The notes under the pieces were generated by a model. It had not been told where the DNA came from. It was given only the letters and a program-made list of their open reading frames with translations, and searched no databases. Shown one piece after another: positions 1-9,241 of a stretch of DNA of 64,000 nt (the stretch's first letter is position 1; the number at the start of each line of letters is the position of its first letter). The translations under genes and the position numbers were made by a program. Origin of the DNA: Stieleria magnilauensis (GTDB lineage: Bacteria; Planctomycetota; Planctomycetia; Pirellulales; Pirellulaceae). The stretch covers positions 4,314,394 to 4,378,393 of the forward strand of contig CP036432.1 in NCBI GenBank assembly GCA_007753675.1. Reading direction: 5' to 3'.

Positions 1-542
1 AGCACCCACTGCAGTCGCCGGGTCCGCTCCCGCCCCACCAATCCATAGGCCCGGGCGAAAAAATCCAGGTACTCGCGACAGTTGACGTCGCGATAGGTGC
101 CGAAGGAATCGGGCATGAACCCCAACCGTTTGCGCACCAGTTCGGGATCGTTGACGACGGAGAATCCGTCGACGAAGGCGTCGCCATAGCTGGGCAAGTC
201 CAGCGTCGCAAGGATCCGCATCGAAGTCGTTTTGCCGGCGCCATTGGGGCCGATAAAACCGAACACTTCGCCACGGCCGACGCTGAACGTGACGTCGTTG
301 ACCGCACGGGTGTCGCCGAAAAAACGATGCAGTCGTCGCAGCTCGATGCACTCGGAGTCGTTCGTGTGCACACCGGCATGTGGGGCGACGGTCGCCTCGG
401 CCCGCACCCGCGGTGTCGCCGATTCACCGGCGGCCGATTCACCGGCGGCCGAGTCGTTGGACGACGAGTCGTCGGACGCCGTGTCGCCGGACGGGCGCGC
501 GGTGGCGTTGCCGTCGTCGAGTTCGTGGTCGGTGAAACTCAT
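1..542 (-). CDS. ABC transporter ATP-binding protein (partial, 3' end beyond window)
   Basis: Cytoplasmic ATPase subunit of an ABC transporter, probably an exporter of the ABC-2/gliding type. The Walker A motif GPNGAGKTT lies near residues 98-106 and is followed by the usual MRIL segment; only the first 180 or so residues are in the window. Unusually, the ATPase domain is preceded by about 65 low-complexity Ser/Ala/Asp/Glu residues, including a 15-bp in-frame duplication at 421-450 (AAGES twice). The start ATG overlaps the stop of the preceding large membrane-anchored gene (ATGA overlap), implying translational coupling. The substrate cannot be told from what is visible. Confidence 0.9.
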   Translation of the reverse strand, partial: MSFTDHELDDGNATARPSGDTASDDSSSNDSAAGESAAGESATPRVRAEATVAPHAGVHTNDSECIELRRLHRFFGDTRAVNDVTFSVGRGEVFGFIGPNGAGKTTSMRILATLDLPSYGDAFVDGFSVVNDPELVRKRLGFMPDSFGTYRDVNCREYLDFFARAYGLVGRERTRRLQWV

Positions 543-3046
543 TGCAGCGTCCCCATCACATAGCGGACGCTGGCGACCTGCTCGGCATCCGCGATGGCGA
601 CGACGTCGGGGCTGGCCGCACCGATGCCGATAAACATGCCCGGCGGCAATTCACCACGCACAAACAGGCTTTCGTTGAGCCAGTGTTCAAACACGCCGTC
701 GGTCACGACGAGCCCGTTGCGGCTGATTTCTTTGTTGACATAAAGCACCAGGTCGCGGATCCGTCGACTGCCTTGCGACCGCCCCGACTCGCTGACCGCG
801 CCCACCGGTCGATGCCGGGTGTAGAGGCGTCCGAGCAACTTCGATGCGTCTTGAGTTTTGGGAATCCAGCCGGCCGAAGCGGTCTGGCCGGCTTTGATGG
901 AGTCGGTCGACCAATAGCGACCGTCGGGCGAACAAACGACCAGATCGCGCAATTCAAAAGGCAGCGAACTGGACAGTTCAATCGAACGAGCATTGGGGAC
1001 CTGACCGGAGGCGTCGAACGGTTTGAGTCCGTTGATCGAGAGTGTCCCCACGCCGCGGCGGACTTGATGGGTGACGAACTGGGTCTGGGTGCGAGACGGC
1101 AAAAACGCAGCGTCCAGCCACTGGTCGTCGGCGTCGATGTCGGCGTGCAATCGCACCTCACCGACTTCGCTGCGCAGGTCCCGCCATCGCTGCTGGCCGC
1201 CGTTGGGATACGCCATGACTTCGGCGTCACCGGCGAATCGCAGTCCCGTGCGGGGGCTGATCCCGGAAAACAGTGTCGACCGGGTCCGCTCGATCGCATC
1301 GCCGCTGGCGCCATCGATCCAGGTCAATTGCCGCACGCGAACGGTCGTCCCGAACCCATCGGAGATGATGCTGTAAGCGAACATCGCGGCGGTCGTGACC
1401 AATGCCAGCGCCGGCGCGATCAGAAACATCAAATGGGACCGATGGCCTCGCGTCGTCCAACGATAGGCGACCGGGCCGACCAGCAACACGAACAACGTCA
1501 AAATTCCCATGAACGTGTAGACCGGCGGTTCGGCGACTCCGGGAATCAGCCACCGGCGGCTGCGGAAGTCACCCATGATCGGATCAACGCCCCGGGTCAG
1601 CATTGTCGAGCAGCGATAACCGATCAATGTTTCAAGCAGATCAAAGGCCAGCAGCGAATCGATCGACTGGGAGGGGATCCCCACCACTTGACCACCGCCG
1701 ACAGATCGTCGGTAGCCTTGCTTCCAATCCGAATCAAACGCTTGGATCCGCGCTTCAACCTCTTCGGTCCATTTCCCGGTCGCGACAAGCTGTGCCTCGG
1801 AAAAGCGTTCACGGATGCTCGGCCCCAAGATGACCATCGAATCGCCGCCGCCCATCGAATCGCCGCCGCCCATCGAATCGCCGCCGCCCATCGAATTGCC
1901 ACCGCCCATCGAATCGCTATCGCCTATCGGAAGGGAAAGGATGCGTGGAGCGACCGGCAGCGGAGCGTTCTGCGAGGGCTCGGACACCGAGGACAACACC
2001 TCTCGAAATCGCTTCAACGAATCGTCCATCGTCGATGCGACTGAAGTGATCAGCGCGGCGAACCCGTCGTCCTCTGCCTTCTGTTGCACCAACTTCAGCC
2101 GCAACGACCGAGCCAATTCGGTCGCATCGGGGGCTTGCAGCACGACCAGCGTTCCCCCCATCAAGACCCAATCGCGGATCGCCTCGATCGCTTGACGCTC
2201 CGCCGTCGCCGCGCCCCCGGCTTGCCCCGGCGTCGGCGTGTCGAGTCGGTCACCCTGTAGTAGTCGGTCACCCTGAATCACGATGCAATCGATGTCACGC
2301 AGCAGACGCCAATCCGACGGCAGCCGCTGCAGTGACACGGTTTGCAGCGCCGGACTTCGCCTGGAAATCAACGACCGCCCCGCCCGACCCGGCCGATCGA
2401 ATGAGATCGCGTCGGCCGGTTTACCGATCGGCTTGGGATCCGTGTCCACCAACAGGAAATTGCAGATCAGTTCATTGGGCAACACGGTCGCGGGGGATTG
2501 GATCGCGTAGCCGGGAAAGGGGTTGCCGACTTCAGCGGTGTAGGGTTTCAGCGGGGCGCCGTCCTCGACAATTTCGATGCGATAGGAGTTGCCGATCGTC
2601 CACTTCGGACACGATCGCGACAGCACGACCTCGGTTTGCCCCTGTGGAAAGGTCAGCGGAAACTCCGTCGCGATTGCGCGGTCAGCGGGCAGATGGCGAT
2701 CGATCGGTGTTAGCCGGATCGACAATTCTCGATTTGACGTCAGCGGCCCCAGCGTCGACGTCAGCGTGACGTCGACACCGACATAGCCGACACCCATCAG
2801 ATTACTCACCTGGATCGTCGCTTTGAATCCACTGCCGCCGGCTCCGTTGGCCGCATTGGGCAGCACGACTTGATGGGTGGAGAGGATTTCAGGGACGCTG
2901 AACTGGGCGTTGGCGGAGGTCGCCAGCGCGGCCAGGACCAGTGCCAGCACCGCGGCGGCCCGCATGCACCTACTGTGTGACAAGCCAGGCGGCGGAGCAG
3001 ACGGTGTCTGAATGGGGGCCGAGATCAGATCGTTTGGGGAGGGCAT
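539..3046 (-). CDS. Large membrane-anchored protein of an ABC-linked operon, unknown function
   Basis: About 835 residues. The N-terminus contains a signal-peptide-like stretch beginning at a second in-frame ATG at 2965 (MRAAAVLALVLAAL, ending near SANAQ). A beta-rich region follows, then a Rossmann-like segment resembling the glutamine-amidotransferase-like folds of gliding/ABC accessory proteins (DCIVIQGDRL, then RDWVLMGGTLVVLQAP). Two membrane segments lie in the middle (GILTLFVLLVGPVAY and LMFLIAPALALVTTAAMFAY), with a long C-terminal domain after them. A GGDSMG hexapeptide is repeated 4-5 times (DNA 1834-1920). I chose 3046 because it lies 8 bp after the upstream stop; 2965 is a good alternative. 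Read-through to 3742 is rejected because that part is arginine-rich and covers a real gene in another frame. Placement before an ABC ATPase suggests an accessory role in export. No confident family name. Confidence 0.7.
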   Translation of the reverse strand: MPSPNDLISAPIQTPSAPPPGLSHSRCMRAAAVLALVLAALATSANAQFSVPEILSTHQVVLPNAANGAGGSGFKATIQVSNLMGVGYVGVDVTLTSTLGPLTSNRELSIRLTPIDRHLPADRAIATEFPLTFPQGQTEVVLSRSCPKWTIGNSYRIEIVEDGAPLKPYTAEVGNPFPGYAIQSPATVLPNELICNFLLVDTDPKPIGKPADAISFDRPGRAGRSLISRRSPALQTVSLQRLPSDWRLLRDIDCIVIQGDRLLQGDRLDTPTPGQAGGAATAERQAIEAIRDWVLMGGTLVVLQAPDATELARSLRLKLVQQKAEDDGFAALITSVASTMDDSLKRFREVLSSVSEPSQNAPLPVAPRILSLPIGDSDSMGGGNSMGGGDSMGGGDSMGGGDSMVILGPSIRERFSEAQLVATGKWTEEVEARIQAFDSDWKQGYRRSVGGGQVVGIPSQSIDSLLAFDLLETLIGYRCSTMLTRGVDPIMGDFRSRRWLIPGVAEPPVYTFMGILTLFVLLVGPVAYRWTTRGHRSHLMFLIAPALALVTTAAMFAYSIISDGFGTTVRVRQLTWIDGASGDAIERTRSTLFSGISPRTGLRFAGDAEVMAYPNGGQQRWRDLRSEVGEVRLHADIDADDQWLDAAFLPSRTQTQFVTHQVRRGVGTLSINGLKPFDASGQVPNARSIELSSSLPFELRDLVVCSPDGRYWSTDSIKAGQTASAGWIPKTQDASKLLGRLYTRHRPVGAVSESGRSQGSRRIRDLVLYVNKEISRNGLVVTDGVFEHWLNESLFVRGELPPGMFIGIGAASPDVVAIADAEQVASVRYVMGTLQ
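1834..1920. repeat. 18-bp tandem repeat inside coding sequence
   Basis: About four and a half copies of an 18-bp unit (plus strand CCCATCGAATCGCCGCCG) encode a GGDSMG repeat on the minus strand. The last copies have diverged (cgaattgccacc, cgaatcgctatc), so the array is not brand new. Being in multiples of 18 bp it keeps the frame. Confidence 0.9.
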
Positions 3047-3054
3047 CGCGGGGG

Positions 3055-3552
3055 TCAATTCGACGGCTCCCGCGGTGCGAAGATCTGCGGCGGCAGCTGA
3101 TCGCCGGCAAACGGGCTGGCAGCGTCGGTTTCTTCGGTGGCTGTGAACGGATAGAGCAGCAAGAACCAGCCGATGATTTGAAAATTGATCAACCAGATCG
3201 TTTCCTGCAGCAAGGACAACATGCCCAGCGGGATCCCCAGCAATCGCGTCATGGCCAGCGCGATCCCGACGACCAGGGCCGTGACCCCGGCCACTCGCGG
3301 CAGAAAGGAGACCGCCCAGGAGAGCAGGAAGATGAATGCGGAACAGACGAACATGCAGACGGCAAAGAACAAACCGACCGCCGCGGCCGTGGCGTAGGGC
3401 CCGCCTTGGTCGGCGGCGTACACGACGGCGATCACGACGGCCGAAAACGCGGTCAGGACCAACAACGACTGAAACGAAATTCGTGGCAGTAAGCGACTGC
3501 GGAGCACCGGCTCGGTGGCCGAAACGCGTCCGCGGGGTAATTGCTGGTCCAT
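3055..3552 (-). CDS. Small integral membrane protein, first gene of the ABC-linked operon
   Basis: 165 residues with about four hydrophobic segments (roughly residues 26-48, 52-82, 84-112 and 115-137) and short polar ends, so an inner-membrane protein. It ends 8 bp before the large membrane-anchored gene and is read in the same direction, so the two are probably co-transcribed with the ABC ATPase. It could be a small permease-like or accessory subunit, but no motif identifies a family. Confidence 0.65.
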   Translation of the reverse strand: MDQQLPRGRVSATEPVLRSRLLPRISFQSLLVLTAFSAVVIAVVYAADQGGPYATAAAVGLFFAVCMFVCSAFIFLLSWAVSFLPRVAGVTALVVGIALAMTRLLGIPLGMLSLLQETIWLINFQIIGWFLLLYPFTATEETDAASPFAGDQLPPQIFAPREPSN

Positions 3553-3818
3553 CGCAACCCAATTGAAAAGAAGACGAGGGCGTCTCGCTGGCCCCTAATG
3601 GCACCATTCTAACAAATAGAGAGCCGTTGTAGACCGCCGCGTGGCAGGAAATCGCCACGGGCATGTGCCCCCGGCGAGCCAATTCGCTGGAAAACGCCGC
3701 CCCTTTGCCCCCCGGCGATCCTTTGCCCTCGACGAACCGCACTGCCGATCGCTAAACTCTCCCGCTTCGATCCCCTTTCCCTGCCCGATCTCCCGATTTT
3801 CATTCCAAGCCATTCACC

Positions 3819-4852
3819 GTGATTCTGATTCTCAAGGGCGGAGTGACCGACGAACAAGTCGACCACGTCATCGAGCGTGTCGAAGCGATGGGCTTGAAGG
3901 CGCACCTGTCGCGCGGGACGTTTCGGACGATCGTCGGCATCATCGGCGATGAATCGAAGATCGTGGTGGAATCGGTGCGTTCGATCCCGGGTGTCGCGCA
4001 AGTCGTCCCGGTGCTCCCGCCCTACAAATTGGCCTCGCGTGAGGCCCACCCCGAATCCAGCGTGATCGATGTCGGTGGGGTCAAAATCGGCGGCGGACAC
4101 ATCGGCATGATCGCCGGCCCGTGCAGCGTCGAAGAAGAAGACCGCATGCACCGCATCGCCGAACAGGTCGCCAAGGCTGGTGCGAACATTTTCCGTGGCG
4201 GCGCGTACAAGCCGCGGACCAGCCCCTATGCGTTTCAGGGACTCGGCGAAGCCGGGCTGAAACGACTCCGCGAAGTCGGCGACGCCCACGCCATGCCGGT
4301 CGTGACCGAGGTGACCGATCCGCGTTTGGTCGAATTGGTGGCCGAATACGCCGACATGCTGCAAGTCGGTGCCCGCAACATGCAGAATTTCGCGTTGCTC
4401 AATGAAGTCGGCGCGTCGAAGCGGCCCGTGTTGCTCAAACGCGGCATGTCCGCCACCGTGACCGACTTGCTGATGTGCGCCGAGTACATCCTGTCCAAGG
4501 GCAATCCCAACGTGGTGCTGTGCGAGCGCGGCGTGAAAGGATTTGACCCCGCGACCCGCAACCTGTTCGACGTCGCGGCCGTGCCGCTGGTGCAGCAACT
4601 CAGCCACCTGCCGATCATCGTCGACCCCTCACATGCCACGGGGAAACCCGAACTGATTCCCGCCTGTGCGATGGCCGGTTTGGCCGCCGGCGCCGACGGG
4701 GTCCATGTCGAAGTGCACGATTGCCCGGAAGTCGCCAAAAGTGACGGCCCGCAAGCGTTGCTGCCCGAACAATATGCCGAATTAGCGAGCCAGTTGAAGT
4801 CGCTCGCCACACTGCTTGGAAAAACCGTATCCCCCTTGCCGGAGAAGACTGC

Positions 4853-4856
<4 letters not shown>
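3819..4856 (+). CDS. aroF: 3-deoxy-7-phosphoheptulonate (DAHP) synthase, class I beta type
   Basis: Catalyses condensation of phosphoenolpyruvate with erythrose 4-phosphate, the first step of the shikimate pathway. The N-terminal 70 or so residues form the ferredoxin-like regulatory domain of the Thermotoga-type enzyme ([20 protein letters not shown]), followed by the catalytic barrel with [36 protein letters not shown] and [12 protein letters not shown]. The 345-residue length is normal for regulatory domain plus barrel. The start is a GTG at 3819. The stop overlaps the GTG start of tpiA by 4 bp, so the two are translationally coupled, an unusual pairing of shikimate and glycolytic genes. 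The N-terminal domain suggests allosteric control by aromatic amino acids (family knowledge). Confidence 0.95.
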
Positions 4857-5608
<752 letters not shown>

Positions 5609-5653
5609 TCCGATCAGCCCTTTTACCGTCCAGAGACAGACAACGGATTCGCA

Positions 5654-6232
5654 ATGACCACGCTTACCAATCAGACCTTGATCCTGGGTTCACTCGGCAG
5701 TGCCGCACTGGGCTGGCTGATGTTCATCCTCTCGGTGTTTTTGATCCTGCTGATTCTCGTCCAACGCGGCAAAGGCGGCGGATTGACCGGTGCCCTGGGC
5801 GGCCCCGGCGGTCAAAGCGCCTTCGGCAGCAAAGCCGGCGACACGTTCACCCTGATCACCGCCGTCTCGGCCATCATCTGGGGCTTGGTCTGCGCCATCG
5901 CGATGTACTCCCTGGGCGTCCCGCCGCTGACCGCCGACGACGCCGATTACCCGATCGACGACACCCCGGCACTGAAATCATCCGCCGATGAAACCACCGG
6001 AACCACCGGCAGTGGTGGCCTGAGCGGTCTGAGCGGTTTGCTGTCCGACGAACCCACCGAATCCGGTGGGGATGCCGCAGCCGACACCGGAAGCGAACCG
6101 GCGACCGGAACGCCCACGATGGAATTGACACCGGCCGAAACCGCCCCCGCGGAAGAGACAGCGGACGAAACCCCGGCGGAAGCACCAGCGGACGAAACCC
6201 CAGCGGACACGTCTGAGTCAACGCCCGAATAG
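5654..6232 (+). CDS. secG: Preprotein translocase subunit SecG with long acidic C-terminal tail
   Basis: Inner-membrane subunit of the SecYEG channel. The first ~95 residues carry the two SecG membrane helices and the signature between them ([18 protein letters not shown] followed by GGQSAFG). Beyond residue ~100 comes an extension of nearly 100 residues rich in Thr, Ala, Glu, Asp and Pro, ending in a [24 protein letters not shown] quasi-repeat. E. coli SecG is about 110 residues, so at 192 this protein is far longer. The tpiA-secG order is common in bacteria. The tail has no recognisable domain and is probably disordered. Confidence 0.93.
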   Translation: MTTLTNQTLILGSLGSAALGWLMFILSVFLILLILVQRGKGGGLTGALGGPGGQSAFGSKAGDTFTLITAVSAIIWGLVCAIAMYSLGVPPLTADDADYPIDDTPALKSSADETTGTTGSGGLSGLSGLLSDEPTESGGDAAADTGSEPATGTPTMELTPAETAPAEETADETPAEAPADETPADTSESTPE

Positions 6233-6398
6233 GCCACTGGCCGACACAGCGATTGGGCAACACTTGCGTCCCCGTCCCGCCAAGGACGGTGCGACGCAAC
6301 GAGGGCGGCCGCATTGCAGGTTTCTTGCGAACGCGGAAGGCCTCCCTTTCTTCTCCCCCGGCATCGAATCACATGCCACTGATCCACCTTGACGCCGC

Positions 6399-7364
6399 AT
6401 GACACAAGCCACCTCGACCCTTGCGCCCGCCTGCGGCATTCGCAGCATGACCGGTCAGGGAAGGGCCGCGGGAAAGACGGACATCGGAACCGTCACGGTC
6501 GAGCTGCGGACGGTCAACAACCGCGGGTTCAAGTGTTCGGTGCGGACCCCGGATCCACTCTCCGGCAGCGAAGCGCTGATCGAATCGGTCGTCCGCGAGC
6601 ACTTGCACCGCGGCTCGATCAACCTGTCGATCAACCTGGAGCACCAGCAAGGCCAGACGCCGGTGCAGATCAACGACACCGTGCTGGCCGGCTACATTCG
6701 CCAGTGCAAAGCGGCCATGGAACAGTCCGGCGTGGACACCGACGCGAACGTTTCCCTGGACGTCGCCGCCTTGCTGAACCTGCCCGGGGTCCAGACCGGA
6801 GCGCGGCCCAAGGGCGATGACGCCGAAAAAGTATTCCAGCAAGCCCGGCTGGTCGTCATCGCGGCGCTACAAAACCTGATCGAAATGCGCGAGCAAGAAG
6901 GCGCCCACATGGCCGAAACACTGCTCGGCGATTGCGAAACGATCCGAGGGCACGTGCGAGCGATCGAGACACTGGCCCCGCAGGCGGCGGAGAGCTACCG
7001 GGTCCGTCTGGAGGGGAAAGTCCAGCGGGTCCTGGCCGAATATGATGCCGAAGTCAATCCGGTCGATCTGCTTCGCGAAGTCCAAGTGTATGCTGACAAG
7101 GCGGACGTCAGCGAGGAAATCACCCGCTTGGACAGTCACCTGAAGCTTTTTCAGGCGGTTTTGCGGGGGGAGAGCCCCGACGGCGACAAGGAATCCGGCC
7201 GCGACGAGCCGGTGGGGCGAAAACTGGATTTCATCATCCAGGAGATGTTCCGAGAGACCAACACGATCGGTTCCAAATCCGCTCACGCCGAGGTTTCGGC
7301 CATCGTGGTCGAAATCAAATGTGCGATCGAGCGGATGCGTGAACTGGTCCAAAACCTGGAGTAG
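6399..7364 (+). CDS. yicC: YicC-family endoribonuclease/stress protein
   Basis: Member of the YicC/YloC family, whose characterised members are RNA endonucleases linked to stationary-phase survival. The N-terminal signature IRSMTGQGRA and the C-terminal DUF1732 signature (GRKLDFIIQEMFRETNTIGSK, split here as RKLDFIIQEMFRE and NTIGSKS) are clear. At 321 residues it is slightly longer than usual because about 15 residues precede the usual start; an alternative start is the ATG of MTGQG. It sits directly before gmk and rpoZ, the conserved yicC-gmk-rpoZ order of many bacteria. Confidence 0.93.
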   Translation: MTQATSTLAPACGIRSMTGQGRAAGKTDIGTVTVELRTVNNRGFKCSVRTPDPLSGSEALIESVVREHLHRGSINLSINLEHQQGQTPVQINDTVLAGYIRQCKAAMEQSGVDTDANVSLDVAALLNLPGVQTGARPKGDDAEKVFQQARLVVIAALQNLIEMREQEGAHMAETLLGDCETIRGHVRAIETLAPQAAESYRVRLEGKVQRVLAEYDAEVNPVDLLREVQVYADKADVSEEITRLDSHLKLFQAVLRGESPDGDKESGRDEPVGRKLDFIIQEMFRETNTIGSKSAHAEVSAIVVEIKCAIERMRELVQNLE

Positions 7365-7386
7365 CCCCCTAGGCGGAGCATCAACG

Positions 7387-7989
7387 ATGGCTGAATCAAC
7401 CTCCCCACGTCTGATCATCATTTCCGGGCCCAGCGGCGCCGGCAAGTCGACGGTGACACGACGGCTGTTGTCCGAGTGCGATCTGCCATTGCGATTGAGC
7501 GTCTCGGCGACCACCCGCGGCCCGCGCCCTGGCGAACAAGACGGAAGAGAATATCATTTCCTCTCTCAGCAACGTTTCCGTGAACTTCGCGATCAAGATG
7601 CCTTTCTTGAATGCAAAGAGGTGTTCGGCAAGGGACACTGGTACGGGACCTTGCGCAGTGAAGTCGCCGACGGGCTCGCCGCGGGAAATTGGATCATCCT
7701 TGAAATCGACGTTCAAGGTGCGATTGAGGTGATGGAGCATCTGGAGACCGATCCCATTTCGTTGTTCATTCATCCCGGCGGAATGGACGAACTGGAACGT
7801 CGTCTCCGCGACCGGGGAACGGAAACCGAAGCCGCGATTCAAAGCCGTTTGGAGACGGCCGCGGGTGAGATGCGGTTCGTGCACCGCTACCAATACGAAA
7901 TCATTAACGGCTCGGTCGACGCGGCCGTCGCCCAAGTCTGCCAAATCCTCAGAGACCACCAGGAGAAACACACATGCTCGAAGAACTAA
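7387..7989 (+). CDS. gmk: Guanylate kinase
   Basis: Phosphorylates GMP to GDP in purine salvage and synthesis. 200 residues. It shows the P-loop [10 protein letters not shown] near the N-terminus, [21 protein letters not shown] for GMP binding, and the lid region after [21 protein letters not shown] chose the ATG at 7387, 22 bp after the yicC stop, because the P-loop then starts at the usual distance; a longer reading would run back into yicC. Its 3' end overlaps the start of rpoZ by 16 bp. Confidence 0.96.
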   Translation: MAESTSPRLIIISGPSGAGKSTVTRRLLSECDLPLRLSVSATTRGPRPGEQDGREYHFLSQQRFRELRDQDAFLECKEVFGKGHWYGTLRSEVADGLAAGNWIILEIDVQGAIEVMEHLETDPISLFIHPGGMDELERRLRDRGTETEAAIQSRLETAAGEMRFVHRYQYEIINGSVDAAVAQVCQILRDHQEKHTCSKN

Positions 7990-8252
7990 AAGACGAAGAG
8001 ACCGTCAACAAGGTCGGCGGTCGATTCAAGTTGAGCACTTTGATTCAAAAGCGGCTCGTCCAGTTGAACCAAGGCAGCCGCGCGTTGGTCAACGTCGACA
8101 CCCACGACAAGATGTCGATCGTGCTTCAAGAAATCATGCAGGACAAAATCGTCCTGAACATGGAAAACGAAGTCGAGCAAGTCCAAGAGATGGACTTGGA
8201 TGCGACGATCGCCGCCGCCGAGTCCCCCGACTTGGACGCCGCGGACCTGTAG
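7974..8252 (+). CDS. rpoZ: DNA-directed RNA polymerase subunit omega
   Basis: Small accessory subunit helping assembly of the beta' subunit. 92 residues with a recognisable omega core ([20 protein letters not shown] and GSRALV), followed by an acidic C-terminal half. A Shine-Dalgarno-like AGGAG lies about 10 bp upstream inside gmk, and the gene overlaps the gmk 3' end. The gmk-rpoZ neighbourhood supports the call. Confidence 0.88.
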   Translation: MLEELKDEETVNKVGGRFKLSTLIQKRLVQLNQGSRALVNVDTHDKMSIVLQEIMQDKIVLNMENEVEQVQEMDLDATIAAAESPDLDAADL

Positions 8253-8617
8253 TTCGCTCGTCGCGGCAACGTCGGCCTGGTGACTCGTCCTGGCCAACGG
8301 TTTGTCGATTCAATCGCGACCGCAACAATCGTGAGCCGATGGCGCTAGCCACGGGCCCCCAACGGCAACGCCAGATACTTTGGGCACAAACCTGTTAGCG
8401 GAACGGCGCGAGCCGTCCGGTTTGACCGTCAAAGACCGGAGGGCTCGCGCCCTACCGCTAACAAAAGCCCCCCGTTTGCCGCCAAAGTAAGTGGCATCGG
8501 ACTCGCGTCGTGCCGCTCATTCGATCGTCGTTTCCTTGGCGTTGGGGCCCGTCGGCTAGCGCCAAACGGCTGATCATCGTTTGACATCCGTTCGCCATTC
8601 CCCCAACGCTGTGTGCC
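8253..8617. repeat. Gene-free spacer made of nested palindromic repeats
   Basis: No gene is seen in these 365 bp. A 67-bp palindrome (8395-8461, family B, arms starting TTAGCGG and ending CCGCTAA) sits between two inverted copies of another motif (family C): 8335-8363 and 8541-8575, the latter reading GGGCCCGTCGGCTAGCGCC. Related copies of B occur near 15.26 and 56.04 kb and of C near 19.38 and 28.19 kb. The B palindrome follows the rpoZ end and could fold in the transcript, but no T-run marks it as a classical terminator. Confidence 0.75.
8395..8461. repeat. Family B palindrome, copy 1
   Basis: Left arm TTAGCGGAACGGCGCGAGCC continues to TCCGG; the right arm reads CCGGA then GGGCTCGCGCC and ACCGCTAA. 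The 26-nt arms match except for a few positions and enclose a short loop. A second full copy is at 56043-56115 and a half copy at 15261-15288. Confidence 0.8.
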
Positions 8618-9169
8618 ATGCCGGAACCCGTTGCATCCAAGCGAATCCTGTTGGCCGTCGGTGGCGGGATCGCCGCCTACAAGGCCGCCATCTTGTGCAG
8701 CCGGCTGGCCCAAGCCGGCCACCGGGTGCAAACGGTGATGACGCGTTCGGCGACCGAGTTCCTGGGTCCGCCCACCCTGGCGGCGCTGTCTGGGCGGACG
8801 GTCGGCCTGGACGGTTTTGACGCCAAACATCCGCTCGGATCGCACATCGAACTGGCCCTTGACGCGGATCTGATGATCGTGGCGCCGGCGACGGCCAATT
8901 TGATCGCCAAGTTTTCTCAAGGCATTGCCGATGATCTGGTCAGCACGCTGTATCTGCAAAACACCGCTCCGGTCTTGATTGCGCCGGCGATGAGCGACCC
9001 AATGTGGAACAAACCGTCCGTCGGCCGCAACATTGCCCAGCTGACCGCCGATGGCTGCCAGCTGATCGGCCCCGAATCGGGATGGTTGTCCTGTCGCGTC
9101 AAAGGGGTCGGACGGATGAGTGACCCGGAAGCGATTTTCCAGCGAGCGTTGGAAATCTTGGCCGCGTAG
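8618..9169 (+). CDS. coaC: Phosphopantothenoylcysteine decarboxylase (stand-alone CoaC)
   Basis: FMN-dependent enzyme decarboxylating 4'-phosphopantothenoylcysteine in coenzyme A synthesis. 183 residues of the flavoprotein fold: GGGIAAYKAA at the N-terminus, the catalytic His in HIELALDAD, APATANLIAKFSQGIADDL, the substrate-clamp APAMSDPMW (usually PAMNxxMW) and GWLSC in place of the common GxLACG. Most bacteria fuse this to the CoaB synthetase domain; here the protein stops at the end of the CoaC half, so a separate coaB must lie elsewhere. Its position after gmk-rpoZ matches the typical gmk-rpoZ-coaBC order. A related flavoprotein prenyltransferase (UbiX-type) is less likely because of the clamp motif and context. 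Confidence 0.88.
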   Translation: MPEPVASKRILLAVGGGIAAYKAAILCSRLAQAGHRVQTVMTRSATEFLGPPTLAALSGRTVGLDGFDAKHPLGSHIELALDADLMIVAPATANLIAKFSQGIADDLVSTLYLQNTAPVLIAPAMSDPMWNKPSVGRNIAQLTADGCQLIGPESGWLSCRVKGVGRMSDPEAIFQRALEILAA

Positions 9170-9241
9170 GATCGACGTTGAAAGCGATTGCGATGACAAT
9201 GCTCGCCAATCCAGCTCACCGTTCTCATCGAATCGCGTCTC

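Noticed and set aside
542..2044. 500-residue open frame on the plus strand
   Set aside because: Mirror of the membrane-anchored protein gene in GC-rich DNA; no motifs, rich in Arg, His and Gln.
3047..3742. N-terminal extension of the large membrane-anchored protein
   Set aside because: Arginine-rich and covering the small membrane-protein gene in another frame; better start at 3046 or 2965.
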